Made by a program: the position numbers and the translations under genes
From: Alentia gelatinosa
Taxonomy: Eukaryota > Annelida > Polychaeta > Phyllodocida > Polynoidae
Length of the DNA: 64,000 bases
Assembly (NCBI GenBank): GCA_950022655.1
Contig: OX465580.1
Span: 95,622,797 to 95,686,796 of the forward strand
Reading direction: 5' to 3'
Part shown: positions 30,908 to 42,956 of the stretch, in pieces
How the letters are laid out: every line of letters begins with the position of its first letter
How positions within the stretch are numbered: position 1 is the first letter of the stretch
The notes under the pieces: model-generated
Told to the model about the DNA's origin: nothing
Seen by the model: the letters and a program-made list of their open reading frames with translations, nothing else
The model's database searches: none

Positions 30908-33900
30908 TTTTTTTTTTTTTTTTTATTGATATAGTTCGCCAATGAAGTACATTTAGCGGTCTACCACTATACCCTTTTATATAAATATGTCTAGCTAGTG
31001 AGGTACATCGAGATAGCCTCAACTGAGCAGTTAGATCTGATTCTTAAATACGTATTGTTTGATAGATAATTATATAAGGTATATAACACATAAGATAGTA
31101 TTATAGGAATAGTAAAAAAAATTAATAATATACATATGTAGCAAATTGGTGGACTAAGTCCATAGGTGATTATACGGAAGAGAAGACCACCATAGAGGGA
31201 TCTAACAATAATGCAATGGATAGATGAGATGAAATGGATGATAACTACTGAATTCGATATGGTTGGTATTCCATATTCATTCTACAAATATGCATACCCA
31301 TATTTAGGTAGCGATTAGGAGTGATTTCTACAACAATCAAAAATAGATTGATTCAGTTACTGGACCATGTTTGCTAGATACTGTCTTATTTTCTGTTAGA
31401 TATTGCCTCTTGCTTGTTTACATATCATGCTCTTTCATGGCTTTTTTGAAAGACTGTTTAGTATATAAGTTCTTTATTTCCTCTGGTAACTTATTCCATA
31501 TTTGTTTCCCTCGATACGAAGGACTTTTTTTGAGAAATTCAGTTCTAGGTCTCGGTAGGATGAAGACTGTTTTTTCAGAGAGTCTCGTTAGTCGTTTTAC
31601 AGCTACTTCCTCTTTCAGTTCTGGTTCATTGATAGTTTGTCTATTCTTGTTTGTGTCACATACGTTACTACGATCTTGCAAGTCCGGAACTGGATTTAAA
31701 ATACCATTCGAAATTGCAACTTTACGCATATAGGTAGCTGTCAACTCATCTCTCCTTTGTTTAACTAGTCTGATTCCACATAGTTTATGTAGGTCTTTGG
31801 TTGATAGGCCTTTACTCTTGTGAAGTAAGCATATGCGTAAGCCTCTGTTTTGCATGCGTTGCAGTTTAGCTTTTAATATGCTAGTGCTACAGTCATGGAC
31901 GATTGAAGCATAGTATATAATTGGTAGGATCATTTGCTTATATACTCTAAGAGCTATTTTTTCATTGAAGTGATTTCTATATTTTGAGAGGATGAAAAGT
32001 TTCCTGTTCAATTTCTTCATTACATGCTTTATGTTTCTGTCAAATATTAGTCTACTGTCCAAGATGACTCCTAAGTAGTTATATTCTGCGACACTACCAA
32101 CTATGTTTAATCCTATGAATAACTCCGGTAACTTAGCATTTTTCAATTTGCTGTTTGAGCCGTACCATACTACTTTGGTTTTCATTGTGTTTATTGTTAA
32201 CAAATTGTCACAGGTCCAATCATGTAAATAGTCTAACCCTTTTTGTATTTTTTCTGCTATTTTGGACGTGGTCGAGCCTGAGAAGTATAGTACTAGGTCA
32301 TCTGCGTACATTTTTATAGAGAGACCTGTATTTGTTAGTATCTTTGCCAGATCGTCGATGTAAAAGATAAAGAGTAGTGGCCCCAGCACGGAGCCCTGGG
32401 GGACACCATATCGTACATTTGTTAAGTTCGATGAGTGTTTACCGAATCTTGTAATTTGACACCTGTCTGTTAGATACGATTCAATCCAGAGTAGCATATT
32501 ATTCTTTAGGCCTATTTTGCTCAGTTTATTTAATAAGATATTGTGGTGGACCGAGTCGAAGGCTTTGCGGAAGTCGACATATACGCTGGCTGTAATAAGA
32601 CCAGCGTCTCTAGCCTTGTAGAGGTCATCTACGAGGTTGTAGATAGCGTCTATTGTGCCTCTATTTGGAAGATAGCCAAATTGTTCGTTATTCACATAAC
32701 CATTATCTGTTAGTTTTTTTAACAATAAATCATGTACCAGTTTTTCCAGTATTTTAGTTTGCAATTGTAAGATGGAAATGGGTCTCCAATTGCTGGGGTC
32801 GGACAGTTTGCCCGACTTCGGGATCGGTGTGACATATGCTATCTTCCATTCATTAGGGAAGATCCCTTCATCAAATGAACATTGATATAGATACTTTAAC
32901 TGAGGCAAGATAAGTTTCATTGTATCTTTTAAGACCTCACTGCGAACATTATTTATACCGCTTGGTTTGTAGATACTAATATCCATAATTAATTTTCGAA
33001 GGCGCTCTTCATCGATTTCATTTTCATTAAATCGTTCCCTACCGGGGGGTTTAGTATGTTCATAGTCTTTGCGAGAGTCTGCAGCGGCGGCTGGATTTAT
33101 TGCCATGGCTAGTTTTTCCCCGATTTGTGCGAAGTAATTATTAATAAATTCAGGAGAATTGTTAGGGGGGATAGTTTTCTTAGTAACAGGGTCGATAATG
33201 GTGGGTGGGGAATCATTCGAACTTTTATTTTTCCAGATGGACTTTAAATCTCGCCAAAATCTTTTAGGGTCGTTTATATTTTCTTTCAGTTTATCATTCA
33301 TGAGGTTAGCCTTGGCTTTATTGGTCATTCTGCTGATTTTGTTTCTCAGTTGTTTAGCCTTCCTTAGGTTCGTCTCATTCTTGGTCCTGGTGAATTCGCT
33401 TATATAATATTCCCGCTCTTTTATAAAAGATAATATTTCATCTGTCATCCAAGGTGACCTTTCTTTTTTGATGACCCATGTCTTCAGGGGACAATAGAAG
33501 TTTAGGAAATCGATGACCTCCGTAATAATAAAATCCCATAATTTGGATGGGTTCTTCTCTATCCAAAAAGGATCCCAATCTATCAATCTCAGCCATTGTC
33601 TAAGCTTGTCGAAGTCATATAACTTATAGTCTCTCCCGGTGAATTCTGTCGGGACACTTTTTTGTTTCAGTTTTTTCCTACAGACAAAGACGGGCAGATG
33701 GTCGCTGCTGAAAAAATTTAGTACGCCCGCACTCCTAATGTTGTCACAGTTTGTAAAGATATTGTCTATACAACTGCCTTTGTTTCCGAACGGTCTAGTG
33801 CATGTATTAATTAATCTGTGACAATTCAGATCTGCCATAGTTTCTGTTAACAATTCAGCATCTCTAGTATTGGGAGTAAAAAAATTGATATTGAAATCAC

Positions 33901-34209
33901 CCAATATCCAGATTTCCATTTTGTCGAAATTATTAATTTTTTCAAAGGTCTTGATGAAATTTATAGCTTCAACTCGGCTCCCCCGAGGCGGCATATAAAT
34001 ATTGCAAATCAAGAGTGCTTTTTGGCCTGGTGGGGTAATCTGAATTACTTGAGATTCTAAGTCAAGGGTAATATTAGTGAAGTCTTCTAGTATTAAAGCA
34101 TGTTTAGCTAGATAAGTCTTGATATAGCAGGCAAGACCTCCTCCTGAACCTTCAGGTCTGTCCTGCCTGAACAACTTCCTATCACTCCAGACTACCATAT
34201 CGTCTAAGT
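30908..34209 (-). mobile_element. 5'-truncated LINE with poly(A) tail
   Basis: Minus-strand element: poly(A) shows as T17 at 30908-30924, with CAATAAA at the tail, and about 490 bp of 3' UTR precede it. A single long ORF runs from the truncation point. The 5' edge cuts into the endonuclease domain at about 34209, directly against 8-bp satellite. No target duplication is visible: left flank GAGGGACAGTA, right flank TCCACATCCAT. An intact ORF and tail point to a recent insertion. Confidence 0.9.
31418..34209 (-). CDS. LINE ORF2: endonuclease (partial) and reverse transcriptase
   Basis: About 930 residues are open without a stop. The first 18 or so codons of the maximal ORF (34210-34264) are satellite read-through and not part of the gene. 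The partial apurinic-type endonuclease shows ICNIYMPPRG, ILGDFNINF and SSDHLPVF, but the N-terminal catalytic asparagine and glutamate regions are lost. RT follows with WRPISILQLQTKILEKLV, YVDFRKAFDSVHHNIL (first aspartate), GVPQGSVLGPLLFIFYIDDL and MYADDLVLYFSG (catalytic pair). The C-terminal part has LHKLCGIRLVKQRRDEL and WNKLPEEIKN. The motif order fits the Jockey/CR1/L2 group of non-LTR elements; the exact clade is not decided. RT is intact, but without a complete endonuclease and 5' UTR the copy is unlikely to move on its own. Confidence 0.9.
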
Positions 34210-37200
34210 GTCCACATCCATACATCCTACATCCCCCACATCCTACATTCCCACATCTCCACATCCATTTTTCCTACATCCCTACATCCTACTTTCACAC
34301 ATCTCTACATCCCTACATCCCGACATCCCTACATCCCTTCATCCCCATATCCTACATCCCCACATCCCTACATCCCCACATCCTACATCCCCACATTCCT
34401 ACATCCTACATCCATACATCCTACTTTCCCACATCCCTACATCTGCACATCCCTAAATCACTACATCCCAACATCCCTGCATCATTACATCCATACATAC
34501 CCACATCCTACTTCCCACAATTCCACATCCCTACATCCCTACATCCCTATATCTCCACATCCATACATCCTATATCCCTACATCCTACATCTCCACATCC
34601 ATATATCCATACATCCCCACATCCTACTTCCCCACATCCCAACATCCCTACATCATTACATCATTACATCACTACATCCTACTTCCCAACATCCCACATC
34701 CCCACATCTCAACATCTATACATCCTACATCCCCACATCTCCACATCCATACATCCCCACATTACGTGGGGATGTATGGATATATGCATGTGAAGATGTA
34801 GGATATAGGGATGTAGGGTGTATGCATGTGGAGATGTGGGGATGTAGGATGTATAGATGTGGAGATGAAGGATGTATGATGTAGGGATGTGGGGATGTAG
34901 GATGTCGGAAGTAGGATGTAGGGATGTAATGATGTAGGATGTGGGGAAGTAGGATGTGGGGATGTATGGATATATGGATGTGGATATATGGATGTGGAGA
35001 TGTAGGATGTAGGATATATGGAGGTGGAGATGTAGGGATGTAGGATGTGGGGATATAGGATGTGGGGATGTATGGATGTAGTATGGTGGAGGGGCAGTAT
35101 GATAGAGGAGCAGCATGGTGGAAGGGCAGCATGGTGGAGGGGGAGCTCGGTGGAGGGGCAGTATGGTGGAGGGGCAGTATAGTAGAGGGGCAGTATGGTA
35201 GAGGACAGTATGGTTGAGGGACAGTATGGTGGAGGGGCAGTATGGTTAAGGGACAGTATGGTGGAGGGGCAGTATGTTTGAGGGACAGTATGGTGGAGGG
35301 GTAGTGTGGCTAAGGGACAGTATGGTGGAGGGTAAGTATAGTGGAGGGGGGTGGCCGTTGCACACAAAATTATCGTACGTAATAACGCACGTACGTATAC
35401 GTACGTGCATTAGTGTTGCACAAATTCCAGTTTAGCCCTAAGACAAAAGCCGTACGTACGTTCATGGGTGTACGTGCGATCAAACCCGATGCATAAATCC
35501 ATTAACGCACGTAGACCTCACGTAGTGTGCACTTTTTTATCGCACGTAGAGGGGTGTTGCACAAAACCAGTACGTACGATATTCGATACTTAAAGCAAGT
35601 GGTTCTGCGTGAGTTAGCATTGCACACTTGGCCCACTACGTACGATATACGTACCTACGAGCGTTTTATCGCACGTACTGCTACGATAACCCATGTAGGT
35701 CTCGTAGGGTTTGCAAAGTTATCGCGTTATCGTTACCGCTGTGCGGCCCAATCGCCACCTATGCTGTCCCTCCACCATACTGTCACTCAACAATACTGTC
35801 CCTCAACCATACTGCCCCTCCACCATACTGTCCCTCAACTATACTGCCCCTCCACCATACTGCCCCTTTCCCACACTGCCCCTCTACTACACTGCCCCTT
35901 CACCATACTGCCCCTCCACCATACTGTCCCTCCAACATACTGCCCCTCTCCAATACTGGCCCTCTACTACACTGCCCCTCCTCCATACTGTCCCTCAACC
36001 ATACTGCCCCTTTCCCACACTGCCCCTCCACCATACTGCCCCTCCACTATACTGTCCCTCCACCATACTGTCTCTCCACCATACTAACCCTCTACCAGAC
36101 AACCCCTCCACCATACTGCCCCTCCTCCATACTGTCCCTCCACCATACTCCACCATACCCCACCATGCTATCATACTGCCCTCCACCATACTACCCCTTT
36201 CCCATACTGCCCCTCTACTACACCGCTCCTCAACTATACTGCCCCTCCACCATACTGCTCCTCTCCCATACTGCCCCTCCACCATACTGCCCCTTTCCCA
36301 TACTGCCCCTCCACTATACTGCCCCTTCGCCATACTGCCCCTCTACCATACTGCTCCTCCACTATACTACCCTACATCCTACATCCCTACATCCTACATC
36401 CCCACATCCATTTATCCTACATCCCTACAGCCTACATCCCCACATCACTACATCCATACATCCCCACATCCTACATCCCCACATCTCCACCTCCATATAT
36501 CCTACATCCTACATCCCTACATCCTAGATCTCCACATCCATATATCCATACATCCTCACATCCTACTTCCCCATATCCCTACATCATTACATCCCTACAT
36601 CCTACTTCCCACATCCTACATCCCCACATCCCTACATCATACATTCCTTCATCTCCACATCTATACATCCTACATCCCCACATCTCCACATGCATACATC
36701 CTACATCCCTACATCCTACATCTCCACATGCATATATCCATACATCCCCACGTCATGTGGGGATGTATGGATGTGGGGATGTAGGATGTATAGATGTGGA
36801 GATGTAGGGATGTGGGGATGTGGGAAGTAGGATGTGGGGATGTATGGATGTACTGATGTAGGGATGTTGGGATGTAGTGATTTAGGGATGTGCAGATGTA
36901 GGGATGTGGAAAAGTAGGATATAGGATGTATGGATGTGGAGATGTAGGATGTGGGGATGTAGGATGTAGGGATGTGGGGATGTAGGATGTAGGATGTAGG
37001 GATATGGGGATTTAGGATGTGGGGATGTAGGCATGTAGGCATGTGGGGATGTAGGCATGTAGGGATGTGGGAAAGTAGGATGTAAGGATGTAGGAAAAAT
37101 GGATGTGGAGATGTGGGAATGTAGGATGTAGGGATGTAGGATGTATGGATGTGGAGATGTAGGATGTAGGGTAGTATAGTGGAGGGGCAGTATGGTAGAG

Positions 37201-38404
37201 GGGCAGTATGGTGGAGGGGCAGTATAGTGGAGGGGCAGTCTAGTATAGGGGCAGTATAGGAAAGGGGCAATATGGTGGAGGGACAGTATGATAGAGGGGC
37301 AGTATGGTAGAGGGACAGTATGGTGGAGGGGCAGTATAGTGGAGGGGCAGTCTAGTAGAGGGGCAGTATAGGAAAGGGGCAATATGGTGGAGGGACAGTA
37401 TGATAGAGGGGCAGTATGGTAGAGGGACAGTATGGTGGAGGGGCATTATGATTGAGGGGCAGTATGGTGGCGGGGCAGTATGATGGAGGGGCAGCATGGT
37501 GGAGGGGCAGTATGGGAGAGGGGCAGTATGGTGGAGGGGCAGTATAGTGGAGGGGCAGTGTAGTACTTAGAGGGGCAATATGGGAAAGGGGCAGTATTGT
37601 GTAGTACTTAGAGGGGCAAAATGGGAAAGAGGCAGTATTGTGTAGGGGCAGTATGGCAGAGGGGCAGTGTGGTGGAGGGGCAGTATAGTGGAGGAGCAGT
37701 CTAGTAGAGGGGCAGTATGGGAATGGGGCAATATAGGTGAGGGGCAATATGGCGGAGGGACAGTATGGTGGAGGGGTAGTATGGGAGAGGGGCAGTATAG
37801 TAGAGGGGCAGTATGGTGGAGAGGCAGTATGATAGAGGGGCAGTATTGTGGAGGGACAGTGTAGTAGAAGGGCAGTATGCTGGTGAGGCAGTATGGTGGA
37901 GGGACAGTATAGTCGAGGGGCAGTATGGTGGAGGGGCAGTGTAGTAGAGGGGCAGTATTGGAGAGGGGCAGTATGGTGGAGTGACAGTATCGTGGAGGGG
38001 CAGTATGGTGGAGGGGCAGTGTAGTAGAGGGGCAATATGGGAGAGGGGCAGCATGGTGGAGGGGCAGTGTAGTAGAGGGGCACTGTAGTAGAGGGGCAGT
38101 ATGGGAGAGGGCCAGTATGGTGGAGGGGCAGTGTAGCAGAGGGGCAGTATGGTGGAGGGTTAGTGTGGGAAAGGGGTAGTATAGTGGAGGGGCAGCATGG
38201 TGGTGGGGCAGTATGGTTGAAGGAAGGTATGGTTGAGGGGCAGTATGGTTGAGGGAAAGTATGGTAGAGGGGCAGCTTGGTGGAGGGGTAGTATGGTGGA
38301 GGGGCAGCATGGTGGAGGGGCAGTATGGTGGAGGGGCAGTGTAGTATAGGGGCATTATAGTAGAGGGGCAGTATGGTAGAGGACAGTATGGTTGAGGGAC
38401 AGTA
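34210..38404. repeat. second copy of a tandem duplication (first copy about 26826-30907)
   Basis: The same succession of 8-bp, 8-bp inverted, 16-bp inverted, ACGT spacer, CTGTGCGG module, 16-bp, 8-bp, 8-bp inverted and 16-bp inverted arrays recurs, displaced by 7385 bp with scattered single-base differences. After about 37330 the offset becomes 7497 because the second copy holds an extra 112-bp block (near 37320-37440). The module order is identical, so this is segmental duplication, not array homogenisation alone. Confidence 0.95.
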
Positions 38405-38587
38405 TGGTGGAGGGGCAGTATGGTTAAGGGACAGTATGGTGGAGGGGCAGTATGGTTGAGGGACAGTATGGTGGAGGGGCAGTATGGTTAAGGGACAGTA
38501 TGGTGGAGGGGCAGTATGGTGGAGGGACAGTATGGTGGAGGGGCAGTATGGTGGAGGGACAGCATAGGTGGCGGATGGGCCGCACAG
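35739..38587. repeat. 2.85-kb inner foldback unit with CTGTGCGG ends
   Basis: Starts CTGTGCGGCCCAATCGCC (35739) and ends with the inverted GGCGGATGGGCCGCACAG (38587). It contains 16-bp, 8-bp, inverted 8-bp and inverted 16-bp arrays only. Its terminal octamer equals that of the whole 17.6-kb element. Confidence 0.8.
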
Positions 38588-38825
38588 TGGTAACGATAAC
38601 GCGATAACCCGATATGACCTTAACGAGTTAGAATGGTATTGTGGTAATGTAGTAATGGTAACAAGATTAAGATGTAATGCAGATAGAAAGATAACACGGT
38701 AATGGGCTTTACCATGGTAACATGGTGAGGCCTGGCGTCCACCTACTACGATATGGCACCGATATTGTCTACAATTCACCTCCTGATAGAAATAAAAAAT
38801 TGACCACATTTCTACGATTAGCACG
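38405..38825. repeat. end of the purine-rich 16-bp array and inner spacer of the right arm
   Basis: 16-bp units continue to about 38560. The inverted CTGTGCGG module follows at 38561-38612. A spacer with TAACG-type words and a unique stretch containing TTTCTACGATTAGC leads to the 40-bp repeats. Confidence 0.7.
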
Positions 38826-39245
38826 GCAACGCGTAACGGGGTTAGTTTGTAACGCGGTTAGAACGGTAACGCGTAACGCGGTTAGAATGTAACGCGGTTG
38901 GACGGTAACGCGTAACGCGGTTAGTATGTAACGCGGTTAGAACGGTAACGCGTAACGCGGTTAGAATGTAACGCGGTTAGAACGGTAACGCGTAACGCGG
39001 TTAGTATGGTAACGCGGTTAGAACGGTAACGCGTAACGCGGTTAGTATGGTAACGCGGTTAGAACGGTAACGCATAATGGGGTTAGTATGGTAACGCGTA
39101 ACAGGGTTAATATGGTAATGCGGTAACTATGATGCAGTAACAGGGTTAGGATGCTAACACGGTTAGAAGTGTAATACTGTAACGAGGTTAGATTGGTAAT
39201 GCAGTAACGGTAACGTGGTAACGATAACGCGATAACGGGGTTAGG
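38826..39245 (-). repeat. 40-bp tandem repeat, right arm
   Basis: GTAACGCGGTTAGAACG / GTAACGCGTAACGCGG units, the inverted counterpart of 22190-22625. Confidence 0.9.
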
Positions 39246-39540
39246 ATGTAATGTGGTCATAAATATAACGCATTCTTAGGTAGCGTAAGGCAATTAGAAT
39301 GTAACGCGATTTGATCGGTAATGTTTTCTTAGGTAGCGTAACGTGGTTGAATGGTAACGGGAAGTAACGCTATGTAACGCAAATGCGGTAACACATTTTT
39401 TAACCATGTTTTGATAGTTATGGACATTTTTTGATACTCATGGACATTTTGATAGTTATGGACATGACGAATGTCCATAAGTCTCAAACCAAGTCATTTT
39501 TGATAGTTATGGACATTTTTGATAGTTATGGACCGCACAG
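39246..39540 (-). repeat. outer terminal domain, right arm
   Basis: Inverted CTTAGGTAGCGTAAC block followed by TTTTGATAGTTATGGAC repeats and GACCGCACAG at the edge. Confidence 0.9.
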
Positions 39541-40640
39541 GGGCCCACACGGCGGGTAACATGTCAATTTTCCACTGGATTCGGCGGTACCTGAACAATG
39601 AAAGTAAAGAAAGATAAGCTTGATGTTATGAATGCGTATAGCACACTCTGGTGCTAGAATTATGTCCAATATTTTAAGACTGTCCGGACTCTCGACCTCC
39701 AACTGCGGGTTTATGTTCCTGTCAGATTTCTTGTCGGATCTATGCCCAAAGTTACACGTCCTCAGCCTACTAATACGAGATCAAGGTAATAAATTCCAGT
39801 TGTAATCAGTATATCCAGGCATATCTAGATTAAAATATGGCTGGTATCATATTATTATATATACCTGTGGACGAGTACTGTCTGTCCCTCTGTCCCTCCG
39901 TCCCTTTGTCCCTCTCTCCCTCCCTACCTCCTCTTTACCCCCCTCCTTACCTACCTCCCTCTATCCTTCCCTCCCTCCTCCCTCCCTCCTTACCTACCTC
40001 CCTCCCTTCCCCCTTCGGCTAAGACCTTCCTCTTGAGCTCCCTCCCCACCACCGTCCATCCGTCTGTCAGTTTGTCCCCCTCTCTCTCTCCCTCCCTCTC
40101 CCTCCCTCCCCCTCCCTCCCTCCCTCCTTACCTTCCCCCATCCCTCCCCTCTTCGGCTCAGACCTCCCTCTTGAGCTCCTTCCTCACCACCGTCCGTCCG
40201 TCTGTCAGTCTGTCCGCCCTCTGAATATATATTACTATCAGTATATGCACGTCAAATCTGTTTGCCCAGGACCTTGAAGCAGTCATTACGCAAAGTCTAG
40301 TTCTAAACACCTAAAAGCTTATCTCAATGCTGGCGGAGAGGCCCACTCTCCCAGCATAGATCTCACGCGATACCTCCTGTGGCCATGCCGTAAATAATCT
40401 GTTGGGAGAGCAGTCGCAGTCGCAACCAATGGCGGGTGATCTCAGCATTCAGGTACTTGGACTATTCATTGTAAAAAGAGAGGTTCAAGTAATTGACCAG
40501 GTTTGCCATATTGACCATCGTCTATATTGAATATCCAGTAAAAGGAATTGTGTAATCTGCACATATTCTGAAACGGAAAACACGAAAAAACACGAAGGTT
40601 GCAATCAAAATCTCTCGGTATACTGATATCATCATTACCC
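39541..40640. other. no gene; CT-rich repeats and a small hairpin
   Basis: 39880-40222 is CCTCCCT-rich with a diverged direct repeat of about 140 bp: CTTCGGCTAAGACCTTCCTC near 40012, CTTCGGCTCAGACCTCCCTC near 40151. At 40346-40410, CTCTCCCAGCATAGAT pairs with ATCTGTTGGGAGAG; related hairpins occur near 51030 and 52746. Confidence 0.6.
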
Positions 40641-40823
40641 CAGATCCCCGAATGAAACAAGAGGAAAGCCGAAGTGGGCTGATAAAATTTTATTAAATTT
40701 TATAGGTCTTATTGATACGAATAAGGTGAATATCAATAATAAGAATAAATGTATAATTGACGGATGTATTTTGTTGTCAATTATGAACAATTTATAATGG
40801 AGTTATTATGTAATATTACATAG

Positions 40824-41900
40824 TTATGAAGAACATGTAATAATAAAATAATACGAATAGCCAAGAAGCCAATAGTTATAGGGAGAGGAGGGTTGGGAGA
40901 AATTTTTGAAAGAAAGAGACTTAATAAGTGACTCGTTTACTGTCTTTTTGTCGGAGACCTTGATATATGCACGATGTGCATGGGATTTCCACCCTCCATA
41001 CCTCTGGATTTCGAGTTCAGGTATGCCGGCCTGGAATGCCTGTGTGGCAGCGGCTTTCCTGAGGCTGTGGAGGGTGAATGTTTTTACCGTTTGGCCTGTG
41101 GCCTGCAGGAGGCGGTCCCATTCCTTCGTCATCATACGGGAAGGGATGATGGTTCCATCGGGCAGCGTGAGGAAGGGATCCCGCAGTGAAGCCGTAGGGG
41201 CCACCCGTAGTAGCTCTCGAATCGCGTGTCGGGGGCAGACCCTTGTATCGTCCGCGGCCTCCAGGCGCATGACCTTCTGCTCCCCCACGTGTTGTAGATT
41301 TTTGGCCGCCTTGATGGTGATCGTCACGTGCCGGTGGCAGAGGACCACGTCCCCTCATGTCAGATGCCGTGCCGGGTCAAACGTACGTGCCGAAAGCGGT
41401 GCCACCTCGCCCTGCCGTAGGGCTGCGTAATAGATCAGCAGCAGGCCCGCCCTTATCGCCGTATGGAGGGGCGATGCCGCGAGCCCGTCCAGAACGGCCC
41501 AGAAGACGTGCATCGGGACTGGGGGTTTCACATTTGGCACGTAATCCTTGTTCCTTTTCATGCCCTCGAGGGCACGTCTCACTCGATGGTCCTCTGTCGG
41601 GCGGACGTCTCCCCCCGTCAGTCGCAGATGCGCACAGATGTGCGATAGGTGGTTCGCGACCGTAGCCGCCGAGGGGGCGTGGTCGGCCACGTATTCCATG
41701 TAAGACGTGATCAGGCTCACAGTCGGTGCCCCGGGGTCGATCTTCATCCGATTGCAGAACGCCAGGTAAGTGCTCACTGCAGATCGCTGGTTGGCGAGCG
41801 TGCCTGGGGCACGCACCTCTGATTGCCGGGCAGATGCCTTCGCTTGGAGTAAAAGAAGCGCCGGATCTGCAGAAGAGACGGATTATGGGTACAAAGGATG
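40824..41900 (-). pseudogene. tyrosine recombinase of the second DIRS-like element
   Basis: The N-terminal SAM-like domain reads GTLANQRSAVSTYLAFCN and TSYMEYVADHAPSAATVANHL. The catalytic domain has the first arginine in YYAALRQGEVAPL, then an in-frame TGA after FDPARHLT (41355-41357), then the same frame resumes with VVLCHRHVTITI. HSLRKAAATQAF gives the HxxR box; RYGGWKSHAHRAYIK gives the tryptophan and nucleophile tyrosine. The frame overlaps the end of RNase H, with a shift between them. One nonsense codon is the only visible lesion; CGA to TGA deamination would explain it. Confidence 0.85.
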
Positions 41901-42956
41901 CATGGGTACACGGTACGATAGGGAACAGTTCATGAAAGTGAATGAGCGAATCCGCTTTATCGTAGTCCGCTGTTGAAAGATGCGCCCTGCTCAAGGCATC
42001 TGCGATGACGTTTTGCACCCCGGGGATATGAGTGAAGACCAACTCAACCTGTAAGCGTGCCTGTACCATCCATGCCTGGCGGGCACACTTCGCCAGGACC
42101 GTGTTCCTGGCACGCCCACTGTTGAGAGTCTGCACGGTCCCGAGGTTGTCGCAGAAGACCTCGATCCGGGATCCGCGGTCCCTGTCTGTGATGAACGTGT
42201 GGTCGAGGACTGGACAGACCTGTCCAGAGTATGAAAAGCGGCCGTCGGTGCCTCCTACGCCCGAAAGGCAGGCATCGACAGTGATGGGCCTGGTCGGCGG
42301 GCCTCGAGAGATAAGTGCGCGTCCATTCCACCCTTCAGAGAATTTCACAAACCAGTCCAAGTCCTGACGCATCTCCGAATTGATGTTCAGGTAGAACCCC
42401 GTCATCCCTCACAGAGTTTGGAGACGAAAGCACGTGCCGGTTTAATACATCGCGCCACGTGCAGGATCCTACCCAGCACCGACTGCAACTGTCTTTTGGT
42501 GAGGGTACGGCGTTTGGCGACGGCCGACACGTGGGCCCGTATCTCCTCCAACTTGCCCGTGGGGATGAAGAGAGTCATGCTACGGGCGTCGATCTCGACG
42601 CCCTGCCAGGTAACCTTTTGACTCGGTTCCTGCGCCTTGTCGTGTGCCTCGGGGAGGCCTAGTTCTACAAATAACTCGCGTGCAATTTTGAAGTCCACAG
42701 CCGCCTTACCTCGGTCCTCGGAGAGGATAATCAGATCATCGAGGTACATCGCGGCCGTGACTCCCTTCGATCTGAGTATCCCCATGATGGCCTCGGCCAC
42801 ACACTGCATGTGATAGGAGGAGGCCCGGGCACCGAACGGCATGGCCGTATCGCAGTAGTGCCCGTCCTCCCACGTGAAGCATAACAGAGGCCAGTCAAGG
42901 GGGTCGCACCTGAAATTCTTGTACGGTTCATTCTCATAGAACCGGTGCAAGTCCAT
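41850..42956 (-). pseudogene. RT core and RNase H of the second DIRS-like element
   Basis: RT resumes at HRFYENEPYKNFRCD (42950) and carries LLCFTWEDGHYCDTAMPFGARASS and MYLDDLIILSED (catalytic aspartates). LTKRQLQSVLGRILHVARC leads across a small frame shift near 42405 into DLDWFVKFSEGWNG, ITVDACLSGVGG, IEVFCDNLGTVQTLNSG and VIADALSRAHLS, the RNase H acidic residues. The upstream third of RT, with the first catalytic aspartate (SSIDVSCAY), lies 3.2 kb away at 46175-46205. The ORF between 41377 and 41850 in the same frame is a shadow of the recombinase. Confidence 0.85.

Larger units (their letters stand above)
21967..39540. mobile_element. 17.6-kb composite foldback (TU/FB-like) element built of satellite arrays
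   Basis: The ends mirror each other from CTGTGCGGTCCATAAC at 21967 to its reverse complement ending at 39540. Going inward, both arms carry repeats of TCCATAACTATCAAAA, a block with CGCTACCTAAGAAAAC, about 430 bp of 40-bp CGCGTTAC/CGTTCTAAC repeats, GCTAATCRTAGAAAYGTGGTCAA, then 16-bp and 8-bp satellites. Symmetric arms of several kb with tandem-repeat outer domains recall sea urchin TU and Drosophila FB foldback elements. No transposase is seen, so it would be non-autonomous. I find no clear target duplication (left flank AAATGGGA, right flank GGGCCCAC). Inside are nested inverted repeats and a LINE. Confidence 0.75.

Noticed and set aside
33159..33407. Hydrophobic plus-strand ORF in the LINE
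   Set aside because: Shadow of the LINE ORF; Lys-rich codons read backwards give Phe/Leu-rich peptides.
30890..34225. Target-site duplication for the LINE
   Set aside because: GAGGGACAGTA on the left and TCCACATCCAT on the right do not match; both are satellite of different types.
21955..39550. Target duplication for the large foldback
   Set aside because: Left AAATGGGA and right GGGCCCAC share only GGG; not enough to claim a duplication.
41377..41850. C-terminal extension of the RNase H ORF
   Set aside because: The conserved recombinase N-terminus is in another frame over this stretch, so this part is read-through.
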